Source: Roseburia sp. (GTDB taxonomy: Bacteria > Bacillota > Clostridia > Christensenellales > Pumilibacteraceae). From it: a stretch of DNA of 64,000 nt. Under the pieces are notes generated by a model that saw only the letters and a list, made by a program, of their open reading frames with translations, was not told where the DNA came from and made no database searches. Positions 18,062 through 27,015 of this stretch are shown here, one piece after another (position 1 is the stretch's first letter; each line of letters opens with the position of its first letter). The position numbers were made by a program, and so were the translations under genes. The stretch is from contig JAMPDA010000006.1 of NCBI GenBank assembly GCA_023665905.1, positions 23,542 to 87,541 of the forward strand, in the 5' to 3' direction.

Positions 18062-19567
18062 TCAATTCTGGAAGAATTGCGCCGCCATCTGCGATCCGAG
18101 CTTGGCGGCTCGGCGTATAAAGCTTTGACCTATATTTCGATTTTGCTCCACGCCCTCGCCGTTTATATAGCATATGCCGAGATTGTAAAGCGCCTCGGGA
18201 TGACTGAGCTTTGCCGCTTCTTTAAACCAAAAGAAAGCCTGATCGGCGTCCTTTTCCACTCTGTCGCCGTTGCAATACATCTCGCCGAGCGTGTTCTGCG
18301 CTTCCGCGTTCCCCGAAAGTCCGGACGCGACGGTGTCGTCGAAGTCCGCCCAAAACTTGTCGTTTGCTATTTTGCTGCGATACTCGTCGAGCGCCGCCCT
18401 GTTAGCCTCGAGCTTTTTCCTGTCCTCGTCTATGTGCTGCTGCGTAACGCCTATGGACGCGTTGTATTCCGCACGGGCGTCCGCGTCCGAAAGCGCGACA
18501 TACGCGTCGTTTATTTTGGACAGTTTATCTATGCTCTCGTCGTCGAACCGCGACGAATACTCTTTGACGAGCTTGGCAAACGCCGCGTCTATCTCGTCCG
18601 CCGTCGCCCAAACGAGCACGCCCAGCATGCCATAAAACGTGGGCTTTGCAAAGCGCTGCGCCGCATGTATCATTTCGATGATGTCGTAGACCTTAACTTC
18701 TTCGCTCGGCGCGGCCGCCTCGCCCGTAAGCTGACGGCGCAGCCGCACGTTTTCCGAACGCACTTCGCGAAGCTCCGCATTGAGATCGCGTATGCGGCTG
18801 TTGAGCTCGTCGGTCTGCTCGCGCAGGCGCGTGCGTTTATCCTGCTCTATCTGCGCCTGCATTTTATTCTGTATGGTGACGGTTTCGAGAGCGCGCACGC
18901 GCTGTTGCGACTTTGCAAGCGCGTCGCGAAGCGAACTGACTTCCACCGCGGTGCGCTTTGCTATATTCTTTTCGTCCACGGCGGCGCGAAGCGCGCGGAG
19001 CTGCTGCTCTATATCGTTGGCGCGCAGCTTTTCCTGCGCGAGCTCGCGATTGCGGCTCAAAAGCGTCTGCTCGGCGTCGCGGCGAGCGCGATCGCTGTCG
19101 TTGACGCTCGCCTTGAGCTGTTTTATATCTTCCATGAGCGCGTCGATATCGGCGTGCAGCTTGTTTATCTCCTCCGAATCCGCCGTCCTCGCTTCCGTAA
19201 ATCCGCGCGCGTGACCGGCCTGATACGCCTGATTGCGCACGGTGGTCATCTGGACCTGTATCTGCGCCGGCGTCATATTGACCGGCGGAGCGGAGTTGAC
19301 TTCCGCCTGCTTTTTGCCGCGCGGCACGCTGTCCGACGCTTTGCCGCCTAAGTCCGACCCGTCCATCCACTTGTCGTACGCTTCGCGCAATTTCGGATCG
19401 GCGAGCACGTTGTAAGCCTCGTTGATATCCGCCAATTTGTCCATAAAGTCAACGCCGTCCGAATTGGTGTACGGGCTGCGCTGATTGGCGAGCATGAGAT
19501 AACTGCTCCGAATTTCGCTTTCGGACGCATTGGCATCAACATTGAGGATCCTGTAGTAATTCTTCAT
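18062..19567 (-). CDS. J-like / coiled-coil / Sel1-repeat protein lacking HPD (paralogue)
   Basis: 501 residues, same architecture as the downstream gene: J-like domain (1-68), coiled coil, second J-like unit ([19 protein letters not shown] ... [12 protein letters not shown]) and Sel1 repeats ([31 protein letters not shown]). The sequence after helix II reads [10 protein letters not shown], so SPY replaces HPD at 31-33 and the protein should not activate Hsp70. The fold around it ([23 protein letters not shown]) is well kept, so this is loss of one function, not decay. First gene of the pair. I see no good Shine-Dalgarno before its ATG. Confidence 0.82.
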   Translation of the reverse strand: MKNYYRILNVDANASESEIRSSYLMLANQRSPYTNSDGVDFMDKLADINEAYNVLADPKLREAYDKWMDGSDLGGKASDSVPRGKKQAEVNSAPPVNMTPAQIQVQMTTVRNQAYQAGHARGFTEARTADSEEINKLHADIDALMEDIKQLKASVNDSDRARRDAEQTLLSRNRELAQEKLRANDIEQQLRALRAAVDEKNIAKRTAVEVSSLRDALAKSQQRVRALETVTIQNKMQAQIEQDKRTRLREQTDELNSRIRDLNAELREVRSENVRLRRQLTGEAAAPSEEVKVYDIIEMIHAAQRFAKPTFYGMLGVLVWATADEIDAAFAKLVKEYSSRFDDESIDKLSKINDAYVALSDADARAEYNASIGVTQQHIDEDRKKLEANRAALDEYRSKIANDKFWADFDDTVASGLSGNAEAQNTLGEMYCNGDRVEKDADQAFFWFKEAAKLSHPEALYNLGICYINGEGVEQNRNIGQSFIRRAAKLGSQMAAQFFQN

Positions 19568-19652
19568 ATCGGCAAATCTTTATGTCTGCATTTTCCGCAA
19601 GTCGGTTTTTCGCGGCATGCGCAAAGCCGAGCATGCGAATATTCACTATATA

Positions 19653-19681
19653 AGTATACAATGCCCGTCGCGTTTAGTCAA
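19653..19681 (-). promoter_or_regulatory. Promoter of the J-domain gene pair
   Basis: Minus strand TTGACT (19681-19676) and TATACT (19658-19653), 17-bp spacer. The leader to the ATG at 19567 is about 80 nt and contains a GCATGC...GCATGC pair that can form a hairpin. Confidence 0.75.
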
Positions 19682-19728
19682 TACATAACTTGAAATTATT
19701 TTACAAAAAACATCACGTTCCGTCACGC

Positions 19729-19752
19729 AAAAAGCGACGCAAACGCGCCGCC
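19729..19752 (-). terminator. Terminator after the LOG-family gene
   Basis: On the minus strand GCGGCG and CGTCGC pair around a 6-nt loop, followed by five T. It lies about 35 bp after the stop of the LOG gene. Confidence 0.65.
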
Positions 19753-19783
19753 TTATCTATCCGTACATATTAAATTATATCGT

Positions 19784-20368
19784 TCAATCGCCGAGCTTGA
19801 GCTTTTTCCAGCCGGCGCCGGTCGGCGTGTAGTCCTCTATATTCGCTATCGCGTCGCCTGCCGTTTCCGCCTGCGCGTACATATTTTTGCACTCGCGCGT
19901 CACGAACCGCCCGTCCGCCATGCGGACCATAAAGCTCTCGAGCGCGTCGAAGTAGCCGTCGATATTGTAAACGACTATCGCTTTGTCGTGCCGCCCGAGC
20001 TGCTTGAGCGTGAGTATCTCGAAAAACTCGTCGAGCGTGCCCACGCCGCCGGGAACGATGATATACGCTTCCGCGAGCTCCTCCATCAAGCGCTTGCGCT
20101 CGGACATATCGTCCGTATACGTCATTTTGTCCGCGCCGTCGAACAGCGCTTCCACGCCGTCGTCGCGGAAAAACGACGGGACTATGCCGTGTATATAACC
20201 GCCGCCGCGCTTTACTCCGCGCGCCACGGCGCCCATAAGACCGCTACCGCCGCCGCCGAAAACAAGCTCGTGACCGCGCGCGGCGATCTCCGCGCCGAGC
20301 TCCTCCACCGCCTTGATATATTTATCGTCTATATGCGCGCTCGCCGCGCCGAATACACATATCCTCAT
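19784..20368 (-). CDS. LOG family protein (nucleoside 5'-monophosphate phosphoribohydrolase type)
   Basis: 194 residues, the normal length. It has the LOG signature PGGVGTLDE at 106-114, a Rossmann-like N-terminus (RICVFGAAS), and the Gly-rich loop FGGGGSGLMGAVARG. Known members (TIGR00730) split N6-modified AMP or other nucleotides into base and ribose 5-phosphate. Bacterial members are often misnamed lysine decarboxylases. RBS AGGAG lies 7 bp upstream of the ATG. It is monocistronic, with its own promoter at 20416-20444 and a terminator at 19729. Confidence 0.9.
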   Translation of the reverse strand: MRICVFGAASAHIDDKYIKAVEELGAEIAARGHELVFGGGGSGLMGAVARGVKRGGGYIHGIVPSFFRDDGVEALFDGADKMTYTDDMSERKRLMEELAEAYIIVPGGVGTLDEFFEILTLKQLGRHDKAIVVYNIDGYFDALESFMVRMADGRFVTRECKNMYAQAETAGDAIANIEDYTPTGAGWKKLKLGD

Positions 20369-20415
20369 TTACTCTCCTTTACGGGGTACGCATATAATTT
20401 ATAACCGCCATATAT

Positions 20416-20444
20416 ATTATATACAATTTTCGGAAAAATGTCAA
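20416..20444 (-). promoter_or_regulatory. Promoter of the LOG-family gene
   Basis: Minus strand TTGACA (20444-20439) and TATAAT (20421-20416) with a 17-bp spacer, a complete consensus, about 48 bp upstream of the ATG. Confidence 0.85.
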
Positions 20445-20467
20445 TACGCAATTCGCAAAGCGCTCGC

Positions 20468-21301
20468 TCAACCGCGGAAATTCGGAATATATGCCGCGCT
20501 CGCCGAACGCATGTCCTGAAAATATCCGTTTGTAAACCCGAGCTTTAGCGCATGCTCCGTCACTATCCTGTACTCGAGCTTACTTATCTTTCTCGAAGGC
20601 TCGCCGACGCCGTTGGGCGTAAATTGGCTCATCAGCGATATCACCGTGTCTGTCCCGAGCTCCGCCGCTATCCAGTCGAGAACGCGCAGTGAATTATCCA
20701 CATGCCCGGGCAGCACCAGGTGCCTGACTATAAGTCCGCGCTCGAGTATCGGCGCGCTGTTGACTTCGCGGCGCACGTCGCGCGTCTTACGCATTTCCTT
20801 TATCGCGGCGGACGCATATTCGAAGTAGTCGGGCGCGCGCGAATATCGCGCTCCCGTTTCTTCGTCGGCGTACTTGAGGTCGGTCAGGAACACGCCCGTA
20901 AACTCGCGCGCGCGTTTAACGGCGTCCGTCGTTTCGTAGCCCGACGTGTTGTATATTATCGAGTGTTCCTTTTTGCACAAAAAAAGCGCTCGCTCTATCG
21001 CGCCGATGTAGTGCGTGGGAGTGACGAGGTCGAGCGCGCCGCTCGCGCCGTCGAACAGCGCCGCAAGCTCGCCGGCGTCGTACACTTTGCCGCCGCCACG
21101 GCTTATATCTATGTTTTGGCAGTACGAACAGCCGAGCGAACAACCGCCGAAGAATACGGCTGTAAGCTTTCCGAGACACGGTTCTTCGTACTCGAACGGA
21201 TCGACTGTTTTTGCGACCGTAGCCTTTTCGCCGCCGCCGCACCGTCCCACAGTCTTACTGCGGTCAACGCCGCACTTGCGCGGACAGTCGTTGCATATCA
21301 T
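20468..21301 (-). CDS. Radical SAM protein, PflX/pyruvate formate-lyase activating enzyme-like
   Basis: 277 residues. The N-terminus has a Cys-rich segment (CNDCPRKCGVDR, then C21) of the kind that binds an extra cluster or zinc, followed by the radical SAM motif CSLGCSYC with C54, C58 and C61. Then come TPTHYIGAIERAL and LIVRHLVLPGHVDNS, typical of the COG1313 (PflX) group. These proteins are related to glycyl-radical activases but have no proven substrate; no glycyl-radical enzyme is nearby. Its ATG overlaps the stop of the DUF2726 gene, so the two are co-translated. Confidence 0.85.
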   Translation of the reverse strand: MICNDCPRKCGVDRSKTVGRCGGGEKATVAKTVDPFEYEEPCLGKLTAVFFGGCSLGCSYCQNIDISRGGGKVYDAGELAALFDGASGALDLVTPTHYIGAIERALFLCKKEHSIIYNTSGYETTDAVKRAREFTGVFLTDLKYADEETGARYSRAPDYFEYASAAIKEMRKTRDVRREVNSAPILERGLIVRHLVLPGHVDNSLRVLDWIAAELGTDTVISLMSQFTPNGVGEPSRKISKLEYRIVTEHALKLGFTNGYFQDMRSASAAYIPNFRG

Positions 21302-21873
21302 TTGAGTATGTTTTTATGTATTACGCGCTTGACCGTCTGATAGCTGAGATCGCCGTCCAGCCAGAACGTGACGAGCGGCATATGCGCCGCGGCGCAGATA
21401 GCGGCGACCTTTTCGTCGCGCGCCTGCCTATCGGCGCGCAGGTGCGAGCGGTCGTTCAGTTCGACCAGCAGCAACGGCTCGTACGTGTCGCGATCGACAA
21501 AGCAATAGTCGCACACGCGGAAAAGCTCGTTCCTGTACGTCGTGTTCGTCTTTTTGTCTATTACGCAGTTGAGCGCCACCTGCGGCACGACGTCGTACTT
21601 ATCGGGCGAGATCTGCCGAAGCGTGAGCAAAAAATTGTATTCGGGACGGGTCAACAGCGTGCCCTTGCGCTCGTATCTCGAATTGAGGCGGACTTTTTCG
21701 CGCGGCTTGTGCAACAGCGCAAACATGCAGAAAATTATGAGCGCAAGACCCGCGACGGTCATTATCCAAAACGTGTTCTCGGCAAAGGCGCGGAAAAACG
21801 GCATCAGACTGAACGCGAAAAACGTCAGTCCGACGAAGAAAAACACGATATATATGCCTTTTCTGATTTTCAT
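21298..21873 (-). CDS. Membrane-anchored DUF2726 protein
   Basis: 191 residues. Two hydrophobic helices at about 6-28 and 35-53 are followed by a soluble DUF2726 domain (LLTRPEYNFLLTLRQI ... DYCFVDRDTYEPLLLVELNDRSH ... RDEKVAAICAAAHMPLVTFW). The D...ELND pattern and following Lys fit the PD-(D/E)xK-like fold proposed for this family, so nuclease activity is possible but unproven. It is the first gene of a two-gene unit with the PflX-like radical SAM gene and shares an ATGA overlap with it. No other gene nearby points to a pathway. Confidence 0.75.
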   Translation of the reverse strand: MKIRKGIYIVFFFVGLTFFAFSLMPFFRAFAENTFWIMTVAGLALIIFCMFALLHKPREKVRLNSRYERKGTLLTRPEYNFLLTLRQISPDKYDVVPQVALNCVIDKKTNTTYRNELFRVCDYCFVDRDTYEPLLLVELNDRSHLRADRQARDEKVAAICAAAHMPLVTFWLDGDLSYQTVKRVIHKNILK

Positions 21874-22026
21874 TCCGGATCCTTGCCGCCGCGACGGCGG
21901 TCATGTACGGGTCTATATTACGCCCGCATTTTTCTTATCTTATTTTGTATAGATCCCGTTCAAACGCGCCGTACGTCGTTGTTTGGCGGCGCGGTAAAAC
22001 ATGCGTTATTCTCTTATTATAAAGAA

Positions 22027-23142
22027 TTACTCCGCGCTCTCCGCCGCGTTTTCCTCGGGCGCGGCTACTTCTTCGCGCTCCGCAGTGTCCGCGGTCGCGG
22101 TCGCGGTCGCGGCAAAATTTCCGCGCTGTCTGAAGCCCTTATCCTGACGGTCCTGCCTGCCCTTCGGGAGTATCACGACGTAGCGATACGGCTCCTTGCC
22201 CTCCGACGCGGTGGTCACGCGCTCGTCGTCCGTCAACGCGTTGTGCACCGTGCGGCGGTCTATGCGCTCCATCGGCTCGAGCTTTATTTTGCGACGCTTC
22301 GCCGCGCACTCGCCGGCCTTGCGACGCGCCATGGCGGTGAGCGACGCCGCTCTGCGCTCGCGATAGCCGTTGCAGTCCACCGTGAGGTTTACACGACACT
22401 TCTCCGCACGCGCGCCCGTTTCGGCAAGATAAGTAATGGCGGACAACGTTTCGCCGTGCCGTCCGATTATGAGCGAATCGTCGCCCGTCGGCGCGGTGAT
22501 TTCGATATACTCTGGATCGTTCGCCTTCGCCTCGACGGTCGCGCCGTCGAAGCCCATTTTAACGAGCGTCTGCTTTACGAACTCCAAAGCGCGCTCCGCC
22601 GCCGCTTTGTCCTGCGCGTCGAGCTTGCGCGGTTTCGCTTCGCTCTTTTCCGCGGCTTTATCGGCGGCGTTCGGCTTTTGCTCGGTGTCGCGCGGCTGTT
22701 TGCGCTGCTGCTTCTTTTCGCCGACGGTCTTGTCCGCACCCGTGCGCTCGACGGGCTTTTCGCCGCCTTTTTGCTCAGCGTCGGCGCTTTTGCCACCGCT
22801 CTGTTTATCCGTCTTTTCGGGTCTTGCCGTTCGGGCTTGCGGCGCTTTTGTCGCTTTTTCCTCTTTCGCCGCCTTTGCCGGTTTTTCCGATGTATCCGCT
22901 TTTACCAGTTTTTCCGTTTTTTCCGTTTTTTCCGTAGCTGACGGCGTCTTTTCTTCCGCCGCCTTTTCGGGAACGTCGGGCTTCGGCGCTTCCGTTTCCA
23001 GCGTCAAGCGCACTTTGGCTTTGCGGAACAGTCCGCCCGATTCCAAAACTTCTACCTTAACATCGTCCAAGTCGGCGCCGAGCTGCTTCAAGCCCTGATT
23101 GATGGCGTCGTCCACTTTTTTGGCTGTAACTTCGATAGTCAC
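22027..23142 (-). CDS. khpB: RNA-binding protein KhpB (Jag)
   Basis: 371 residues. A Jag_N domain occupies residues 1-52 (EVTAKKVDDAINQGLKQLG, then ESGGLFRKAKV). A long disordered linker rich in Lys, Ala, Glu and Pro follows (about 55-180). A KH domain (GDDSLIIGRHGETLSAITYL with the GxxG-like IGRHGE) and an R3H domain (ALTDDERVTTASEGKEPYRYVVI) end the fold, and the C-terminus is acidic. KhpB binds RNA and acts with KhpA in cell-division and envelope control. Last gene of the rpmH-rnpA-yidD-yidC-khpB operon, the conserved position. The linker is longer than in Bacillus. Confidence 0.92.
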   Translation of the reverse strand: MTIEVTAKKVDDAINQGLKQLGADLDDVKVEVLESGGLFRKAKVRLTLETEAPKPDVPEKAAEEKTPSATEKTEKTEKLVKADTSEKPAKAAKEEKATKAPQARTARPEKTDKQSGGKSADAEQKGGEKPVERTGADKTVGEKKQQRKQPRDTEQKPNAADKAAEKSEAKPRKLDAQDKAAAERALEFVKQTLVKMGFDGATVEAKANDPEYIEITAPTGDDSLIIGRHGETLSAITYLAETGARAEKCRVNLTVDCNGYRERRAASLTAMARRKAGECAAKRRKIKLEPMERIDRRTVHNALTDDERVTTASEGKEPYRYVVILPKGRQDRQDKGFRQRGNFAATATATADTAEREEVAAPEENAAESAE

Positions 23143-23192
23143 TTTTATTACCTACCTTTGCCGAAGGGCATTATTATTTATTTCTTCTTGTT

Positions 23193-24611
23193 TTATTTCT
23201 TCTTGTCGGTCCTGTCCGCGCCCGAACCGTAATTCATGAGTTCGTTCGGATCGGGACGACCGCTGCGCTGCACGGTGATAGTGGCGCTCTTCTTCGCTTT
23301 TTTGGCTTTCGCTCCGCCGGCGTCCGCATTTGCCTCGACGCTCTGCGTTTCGCGCGCGCCGGCGTTGGGGTTAGCGCCCTTTACGTAGTGTATTATGGGC
23401 GACTGCTTATACGTGACCGTGCGCGTACTGCCCGCGGAAATGCCGTAGGTGCGCTTCCTTTTGGCGTTGTCTATAAGCTTTATCACCGCGCCCGAAAGCA
23501 CGTTTATCAGCAGCGACGTCGCACTGTTGACTACCATGTACAGCGCAAATATAGACGCGTACTGTATAGCGAACACCGCCATCATGACGGGCATGACGAA
23601 CATCATGACCTTCATACTGACCGCCGCGCCGCCGTTCGCATTGACCTGACCGGCGCGCTTTTGCTGATACATGGATAAAAGCTGCGACCCGACGGACAAA
23701 AGAACTACGAGTATGGGGAGTATCAGATATCCGTTGGTCCTGTTGGCGTCGCTCTCGTTGAGCAGCTTGTACATGACGCGGTTATACACCGCCTCGTTTA
23801 AGAACCTGTCTATCACTTCGCTGTCCAAGCCGTTCCGCGACGAGTTTTTGTATTTGTCTATCGCCTTGACGAACGCCGAATACGACAGTATGGCGTGATC
23901 TCCCCAGGGCACATCGGGCGCCCATATGTTTTTTATCCACAAAAAGCTCGACTGCGCTTTTTCCGTGCTCTCGAGCGCAAAGTCGTCGGAAAGCGAGTAC
24001 TCCGTCTTGAGCTCGGCGACAAAGTCCTGCGATATCCCGTTGTAGTACATTTCGAACACCACTTCCTGCCCGACCTTTTCGGCAATTTCGCCGCGCGCGG
24101 TTTCCTCCGCGGTCGGGTTTTGGGGATCTATAGGGTCATATATTTGACTATACGCGCTTTCGTAGCCGTCGTACAGCGTGGTGTATTCCTTGAGCGTCAT
24201 GTATTGCGCGACCGTGTTCATGGAAAGCCAGAGCGTTATGAACACGACCATGGTTATTATCATGGGCAAGCACGCCGAAAAGTAGCTGTAGCCCTCCTTG
24301 CGGTTGAGCTCCATCTGCTTTTGCGCGAACGCCTGTTTATCGTTGCCGTACTGTTTTTGGAGCTTTTCCATAGTCGGCTTGAGGCGCTCGGTTATCTTTC
24401 TGTTCTTGTTCATCTTGAAACGCTGAAAGATATCGAAAGGCGACAAAATAAGCTTTAACAGCACGGTAAACACCACTATACGCCAGCCGTAATCGCTTAT
24501 AAAGTCGAAAACGTTGAGTATGAGCAAGTGCCACATCTTGCCGGGAGCCGTCACGTCGGGCGTGATAGCTTCCGCGCCGATAAATGATATAATAGAATTC
24601 AGAAAAGCCAT
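23193..24611 (-). CDS. yidC: Membrane protein insertase YidC
   Basis: 472 residues. There are five TM segments; the central signature is GWRIVVFTVLLKLILSPFDIFQRFKMNKN followed by a charged coiled-coil hairpin, as in Oxa1/YidC/Alb3 proteins. A long extracytoplasmic loop (about 150 residues) follows TM2. The C-terminal tail is basic and ends in Lys. It inserts and folds membrane proteins with or without SecYEG. There is no lipobox, unlike SpoIIIJ of Bacillus. The start overlaps the yidD stop by 13 bp, as expected in this operon. Confidence 0.95.
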   Translation of the reverse strand: MAFLNSIISFIGAEAITPDVTAPGKMWHLLILNVFDFISDYGWRIVVFTVLLKLILSPFDIFQRFKMNKNRKITERLKPTMEKLQKQYGNDKQAFAQKQMELNRKEGYSYFSACLPMIITMVVFITLWLSMNTVAQYMTLKEYTTLYDGYESAYSQIYDPIDPQNPTAEETARGEIAEKVGQEVVFEMYYNGISQDFVAELKTEYSLSDDFALESTEKAQSSFLWIKNIWAPDVPWGDHAILSYSAFVKAIDKYKNSSRNGLDSEVIDRFLNEAVYNRVMYKLLNESDANRTNGYLILPILVVLLSVGSQLLSMYQQKRAGQVNANGGAAVSMKVMMFVMPVMMAVFAIQYASIFALYMVVNSATSLLINVLSGAVIKLIDNAKRKRTYGISAGSTRTVTYKQSPIIHYVKGANPNAGARETQSVEANADAGGAKAKKAKKSATITVQRSGRPDPNELMNYGSGADRTDKKK

Positions 24612-24883
24612 TTCATATCTCCGTGCGGATTATCGGGGACGGGATCGAAGCCGCCGTCTTTCCAGGGCACACAGCGCAAAAGCCGCCCTACGCCGAGTGC
24701 GATACCCTTGACGACGCCGAACTTGCGTATCGCTTCGACCATGTATGTCGAACAGCTCGGCGTATATATGCACACGTCGGGAAGCAACGGGGATACGCAC
24801 TTTTTATAAAAAAACACGAGTCCCAAAAACAGCCACTTAAACGTGAGGATATCGATTACGATGCGTCGCGCGCGCCGCTTCAT
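24599..24883 (-). CDS. yidD: Membrane protein insertion efficiency factor YidD
   Basis: 94 residues, normal size. The conserved core is present: FYKKCVSPLLPDVCIYTPSCSTYMVEAI, then GVGRLLRCVPWKDGGFDPVP. The three conserved Cys and the basic N-terminal amphipathic helix match the family. It is a small membrane-associated protein that helps YidC-dependent insertion. It overlaps rnpA by 4 bp (ATGA) and yidC by 13 bp. Confidence 0.95.
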   Translation of the reverse strand: MKRRARRIVIDILTFKWLFLGLVFFYKKCVSPLLPDVCIYTPSCSTYMVEAIRKFGVVKGIALGVGRLLRCVPWKDGGFDPVPDNPHGDMKWLF

Positions 24884-25209
24884 TTCAAAAGTCCCGCGCG
24901 CGTAAAAAGCCGCGTAAGCTGACCGTCGAGAACGGCGTAATCCTTGCCTGCGGCCGACGGATTGGCGGTGACGACCGCCTGACAGCCGTTAAGCCTTGAT
25001 ATCATGCAGCCGACGGACGCTCTCAGCCTGCGCTTGACCTTGTTGCGCACGACGGCTTTTCCCACCTTGTTGGACACGGAAAAACCCACCCGAACGCTTC
25101 GCGCCGGCGTGAATATCAATGCTACGTCCGGCTCCGAAAAACGCCTGCCGTTGCGGTAGACGTATGCAAACGAACCGTGTTTATTCAGTCTGTGCGCTTT
25201 GTCGAGCAA
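24880..25209 (-). CDS. rnpA: Ribonuclease P protein component
   Basis: 109 residues. The family signature is visible: LNKHGSFAYVYRNGRRFSEP, then RVGFSVSNKVGKAVVRNKVKRRLRAS, the RNR motif that contacts the RNase P RNA. It matures tRNA 5' ends with the ribozyme. The start codon is TTG at 25209, immediately after the rpmH stop (TAA then TTG), so there is no intergenic space and translation is probably coupled to rpmH. Confidence 0.96.
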   Translation of the reverse strand: MLDKAHRLNKHGSFAYVYRNGRRFSEPDVALIFTPARSVRVGFSVSNKVGKAVVRNKVKRRLRASVGCMISRLNGCQAVVTANPSAAGKDYAVLDGQLTRLFTRAGLLK

Positions 25210-25359
25210 TTACTTTCCGAGCGGCTTGGGAGTGAGGTTTGCTCTGCCCTTATTGCGGCGGCGTTTGAGCACTCTCCTGCCGCCCTGCGTCTTCATTCTC
25301 TGACGGAAGCCGTGGACCTTGCGCTGTGCGCGCTTTTTGGGTTGATAAGTTCTTTTCAT
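25210..25359 (-). CDS. rpmH: 50S ribosomal protein L34
   Basis: 49 residues beginning [19 protein letters not shown] and ending KPLGK. This is the full L34 pattern (YQPKxR, HGFRxRM, RRKxGR) with an extra C-terminal extension [16 protein letters not shown] lies 10 bp upstream of the ATG at 25359. First gene of the khpB operon. In most bacteria dnaA and oriC lie on the other side of rpmH; here the next gene is a serpin and I see no cluster of DnaA boxes in 25360-25551. Confidence 0.97.
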   Translation of the reverse strand: MKRTYQPKKRAQRKVHGFRQRMKTQGGRRVLKRRRNKGRANLTPKPLGK

Positions 25360-25410
25360 ATCGTTTTCTCCGGATCTATGCGGATCTTACCGCATTGCAT
25401 ACTGCGTTAT

Positions 25411-25439
25411 ATTATAAGACAAATCGGCGGTCAAGTCAA
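25411..25439 (-). promoter_or_regulatory. Promoter of the rpmH-rnpA-yidD-yidC-khpB operon
   Basis: Minus strand TTGACT (25439-25434) and TATAAT (25416-25411), 17-bp spacer, about 50 bp upstream of the rpmH ATG. Confidence 0.85.
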
Positions 25440-25477
25440 GGGTTTTTATGCCTGTTTACAAAAATGCGCGGCGGACG

Positions 25478-25508
25478 AAAAACGCGCGAAGCTGCTGTCC
25501 GCGCGTTT
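25478..25508 (-). terminator. Terminator after the serpin gene
   Basis: Minus strand AAACGCGCG and CGCGCGTTT pair around an 11-nt loop, then T-rich. It lies about 45 bp after the serpin stop codon and upstream of the rpmH promoter. Confidence 0.75.
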
Positions 25509-25551
25509 AAATTGAAAAAGCCGCCGCGTACGAGGTGACACCCCGTAAAAT

Positions 25552-26874
25552 TCAGATATTACTTACCACGCCCGAAAAAAGCGTTACATCTTGCCGATCC
25601 GTAATGATAAACCCGAAAGCTCTGTCAACAATAAAATCTTCTTTGATAATTATAATTTCCGAAGGCGCGCTGGTGCCTGCCAACGCCTCGGCTGTCGCCG
25701 CCGCGCCTTCGATGCCCTTTCTGTCCACCGTAAGATCGGTCACATGCATAACAGTATCGCAATGGCTCGGCGTATCGGTCAGCGCGGAAAGATCGCATTC
25801 CGACGCTCTGAAAAACAGATCTATTCCGAACTTATCTTGTAATATTTCGGTGATGTTATCGTCGTACTTGCACTTGTATTCGGGGAACAAGACCCGCGTC
25901 ATGTAATGCACACTCATAGACTCATCATAGGAGCCGTAGTCCTCTATGGAATTGACAGAGGCAATGTTCTCCGTCGAAAAAACGCTGTCTATCGTATGAC
26001 CGTCCTTGGGCAAAATGAACTTGATCTTATAGCCGCTGTAGGTCGTCGTGTAGAATGTCGTAAACGTATCGAACTCCGCCGTTCTGCCGCTATTATAAAA
26101 GCCTTGCAACAGCAACACGTTTTTTACGGATCCGTCTTTAGCCGTAAAATCGTAGCTGTCCGACGCAAACGGCAGATCGCTGCCGTCATCACGCCATATT
26201 GTTTTGAGATAAAGCGTATTGATAAGCGTAAACAGCGTTTCATCCGAAAGCAGGAAATCTTTGTCTATTAGACCTTTGGTCTGTTTCTTGACAAAATCCC
26301 GAATATCACTATTGGCTTTTTCGGTGTTATATTTGAAATCGGCGGAATATGAGTACGCATAATAATTTTCGGACAGGGACTCAATACAGGACCGCTTTAC
26401 GTCCGCCGAGCTGTCTATCCAAACGGAATTCGTAATATCAAGCAAACCCACGGTCTTGTCATTCCTCTTATGCTCTACGGCAAGCGAGCGATACAAAGTG
26501 GGAAATTGCGTTTCGAGTTGTTGATACGTAACTCCGAGCGCGTCGAGAATTTCACGACGCGTATTGCCGGCTGTACATTCCGCCGAGAGCGCAAGCGCCA
26601 TATATACGGATATGGGCGACACGGCAAAATTGTCTTGCCCGTTGTAAACCGAATACGAATATGCCGCAAAATCGGCGGCGAACGCCTCGACGCCTTTCTT
26701 TAAGAACAGATAATCGTCGGCTTCGAGCGCGGAGTACTCGATTGCCTCAACGGCTTTGGGCTCGCCCAAAAGCGCGCTTTCGCCTGCGGACGCGCCTCTC
26801 CCGCAAGCCGTAAGCGGCAATGCAAACATCACCGCACAAACCATTATCGAAACGATTTTGTATCTTGCCTTCAT
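25552..26874 (-). CDS. Serpin family lipoprotein (serine/cysteine protease inhibitor)
   Basis: 440 residues. A signal peptide ends in a lipobox (ALPLTAC, Cys24), so the protein should be lipid-anchored outside the membrane. The serpin core is clear: FAVSPISVYMALALSAECTA, TNSVWIDSS, LINTLYLKTIW, then the hinge EGAAATAEALAGTSAPS. The small-residue hinge fits an inhibitory serpin; the scissile residue lies near AGTSAPS but cannot be fixed by eye. The strand after the loop (DRAFGFIITDRQ) matches the family's DRPFLF-like signature. Monocistronic, with GGAGG before the ATG. Probably protects the cell from host or gut proteases (inference). Confidence 0.93.
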   Translation of the reverse strand: MKARYKIVSIMVCAVMFALPLTACGRGASAGESALLGEPKAVEAIEYSALEADDYLFLKKGVEAFAADFAAYSYSVYNGQDNFAVSPISVYMALALSAECTAGNTRREILDALGVTYQQLETQFPTLYRSLAVEHKRNDKTVGLLDITNSVWIDSSADVKRSCIESLSENYYAYSYSADFKYNTEKANSDIRDFVKKQTKGLIDKDFLLSDETLFTLINTLYLKTIWRDDGSDLPFASDSYDFTAKDGSVKNVLLLQGFYNSGRTAEFDTFTTFYTTTYSGYKIKFILPKDGHTIDSVFSTENIASVNSIEDYGSYDESMSVHYMTRVLFPEYKCKYDDNITEILQDKFGIDLFFRASECDLSALTDTPSHCDTVMHVTDLTVDRKGIEGAAATAEALAGTSAPSEIIIIKEDFIVDRAFGFIITDRQDVTLFSGVVSNI

Positions 26875-26953
26875 ACGTGATCCTCCGAAAAGCTCGAATT
26901 ACTTTTTGATATGTCATAGAGGTATATACGCCGTTCTGCCGTTTTGTCCAAAT

Positions 26954-26983
26954 ATTATAAAAAATTTTTCCGCGTACCGTAAA
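26954..26983 (-). promoter_or_regulatory. Probable serpin promoter
   Basis: Minus strand TTTACG (26983-26978) and TATAAT (26959-26954) with an 18-bp, A/T-rich spacer. The leader is about 75 nt and ends in GGAGG. Confidence 0.55.
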
Positions 26984-27015
26984 TTCCTTTAAATTTTTCC
27001 TGTTTCGTATGCCGC

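Noticed and set aside
25360..25551. Possible oriC next to rpmH
   Set aside because: No DnaA-box cluster, no AT-rich unwinding element and no dnaA nearby; only a promoter and a terminator were found.
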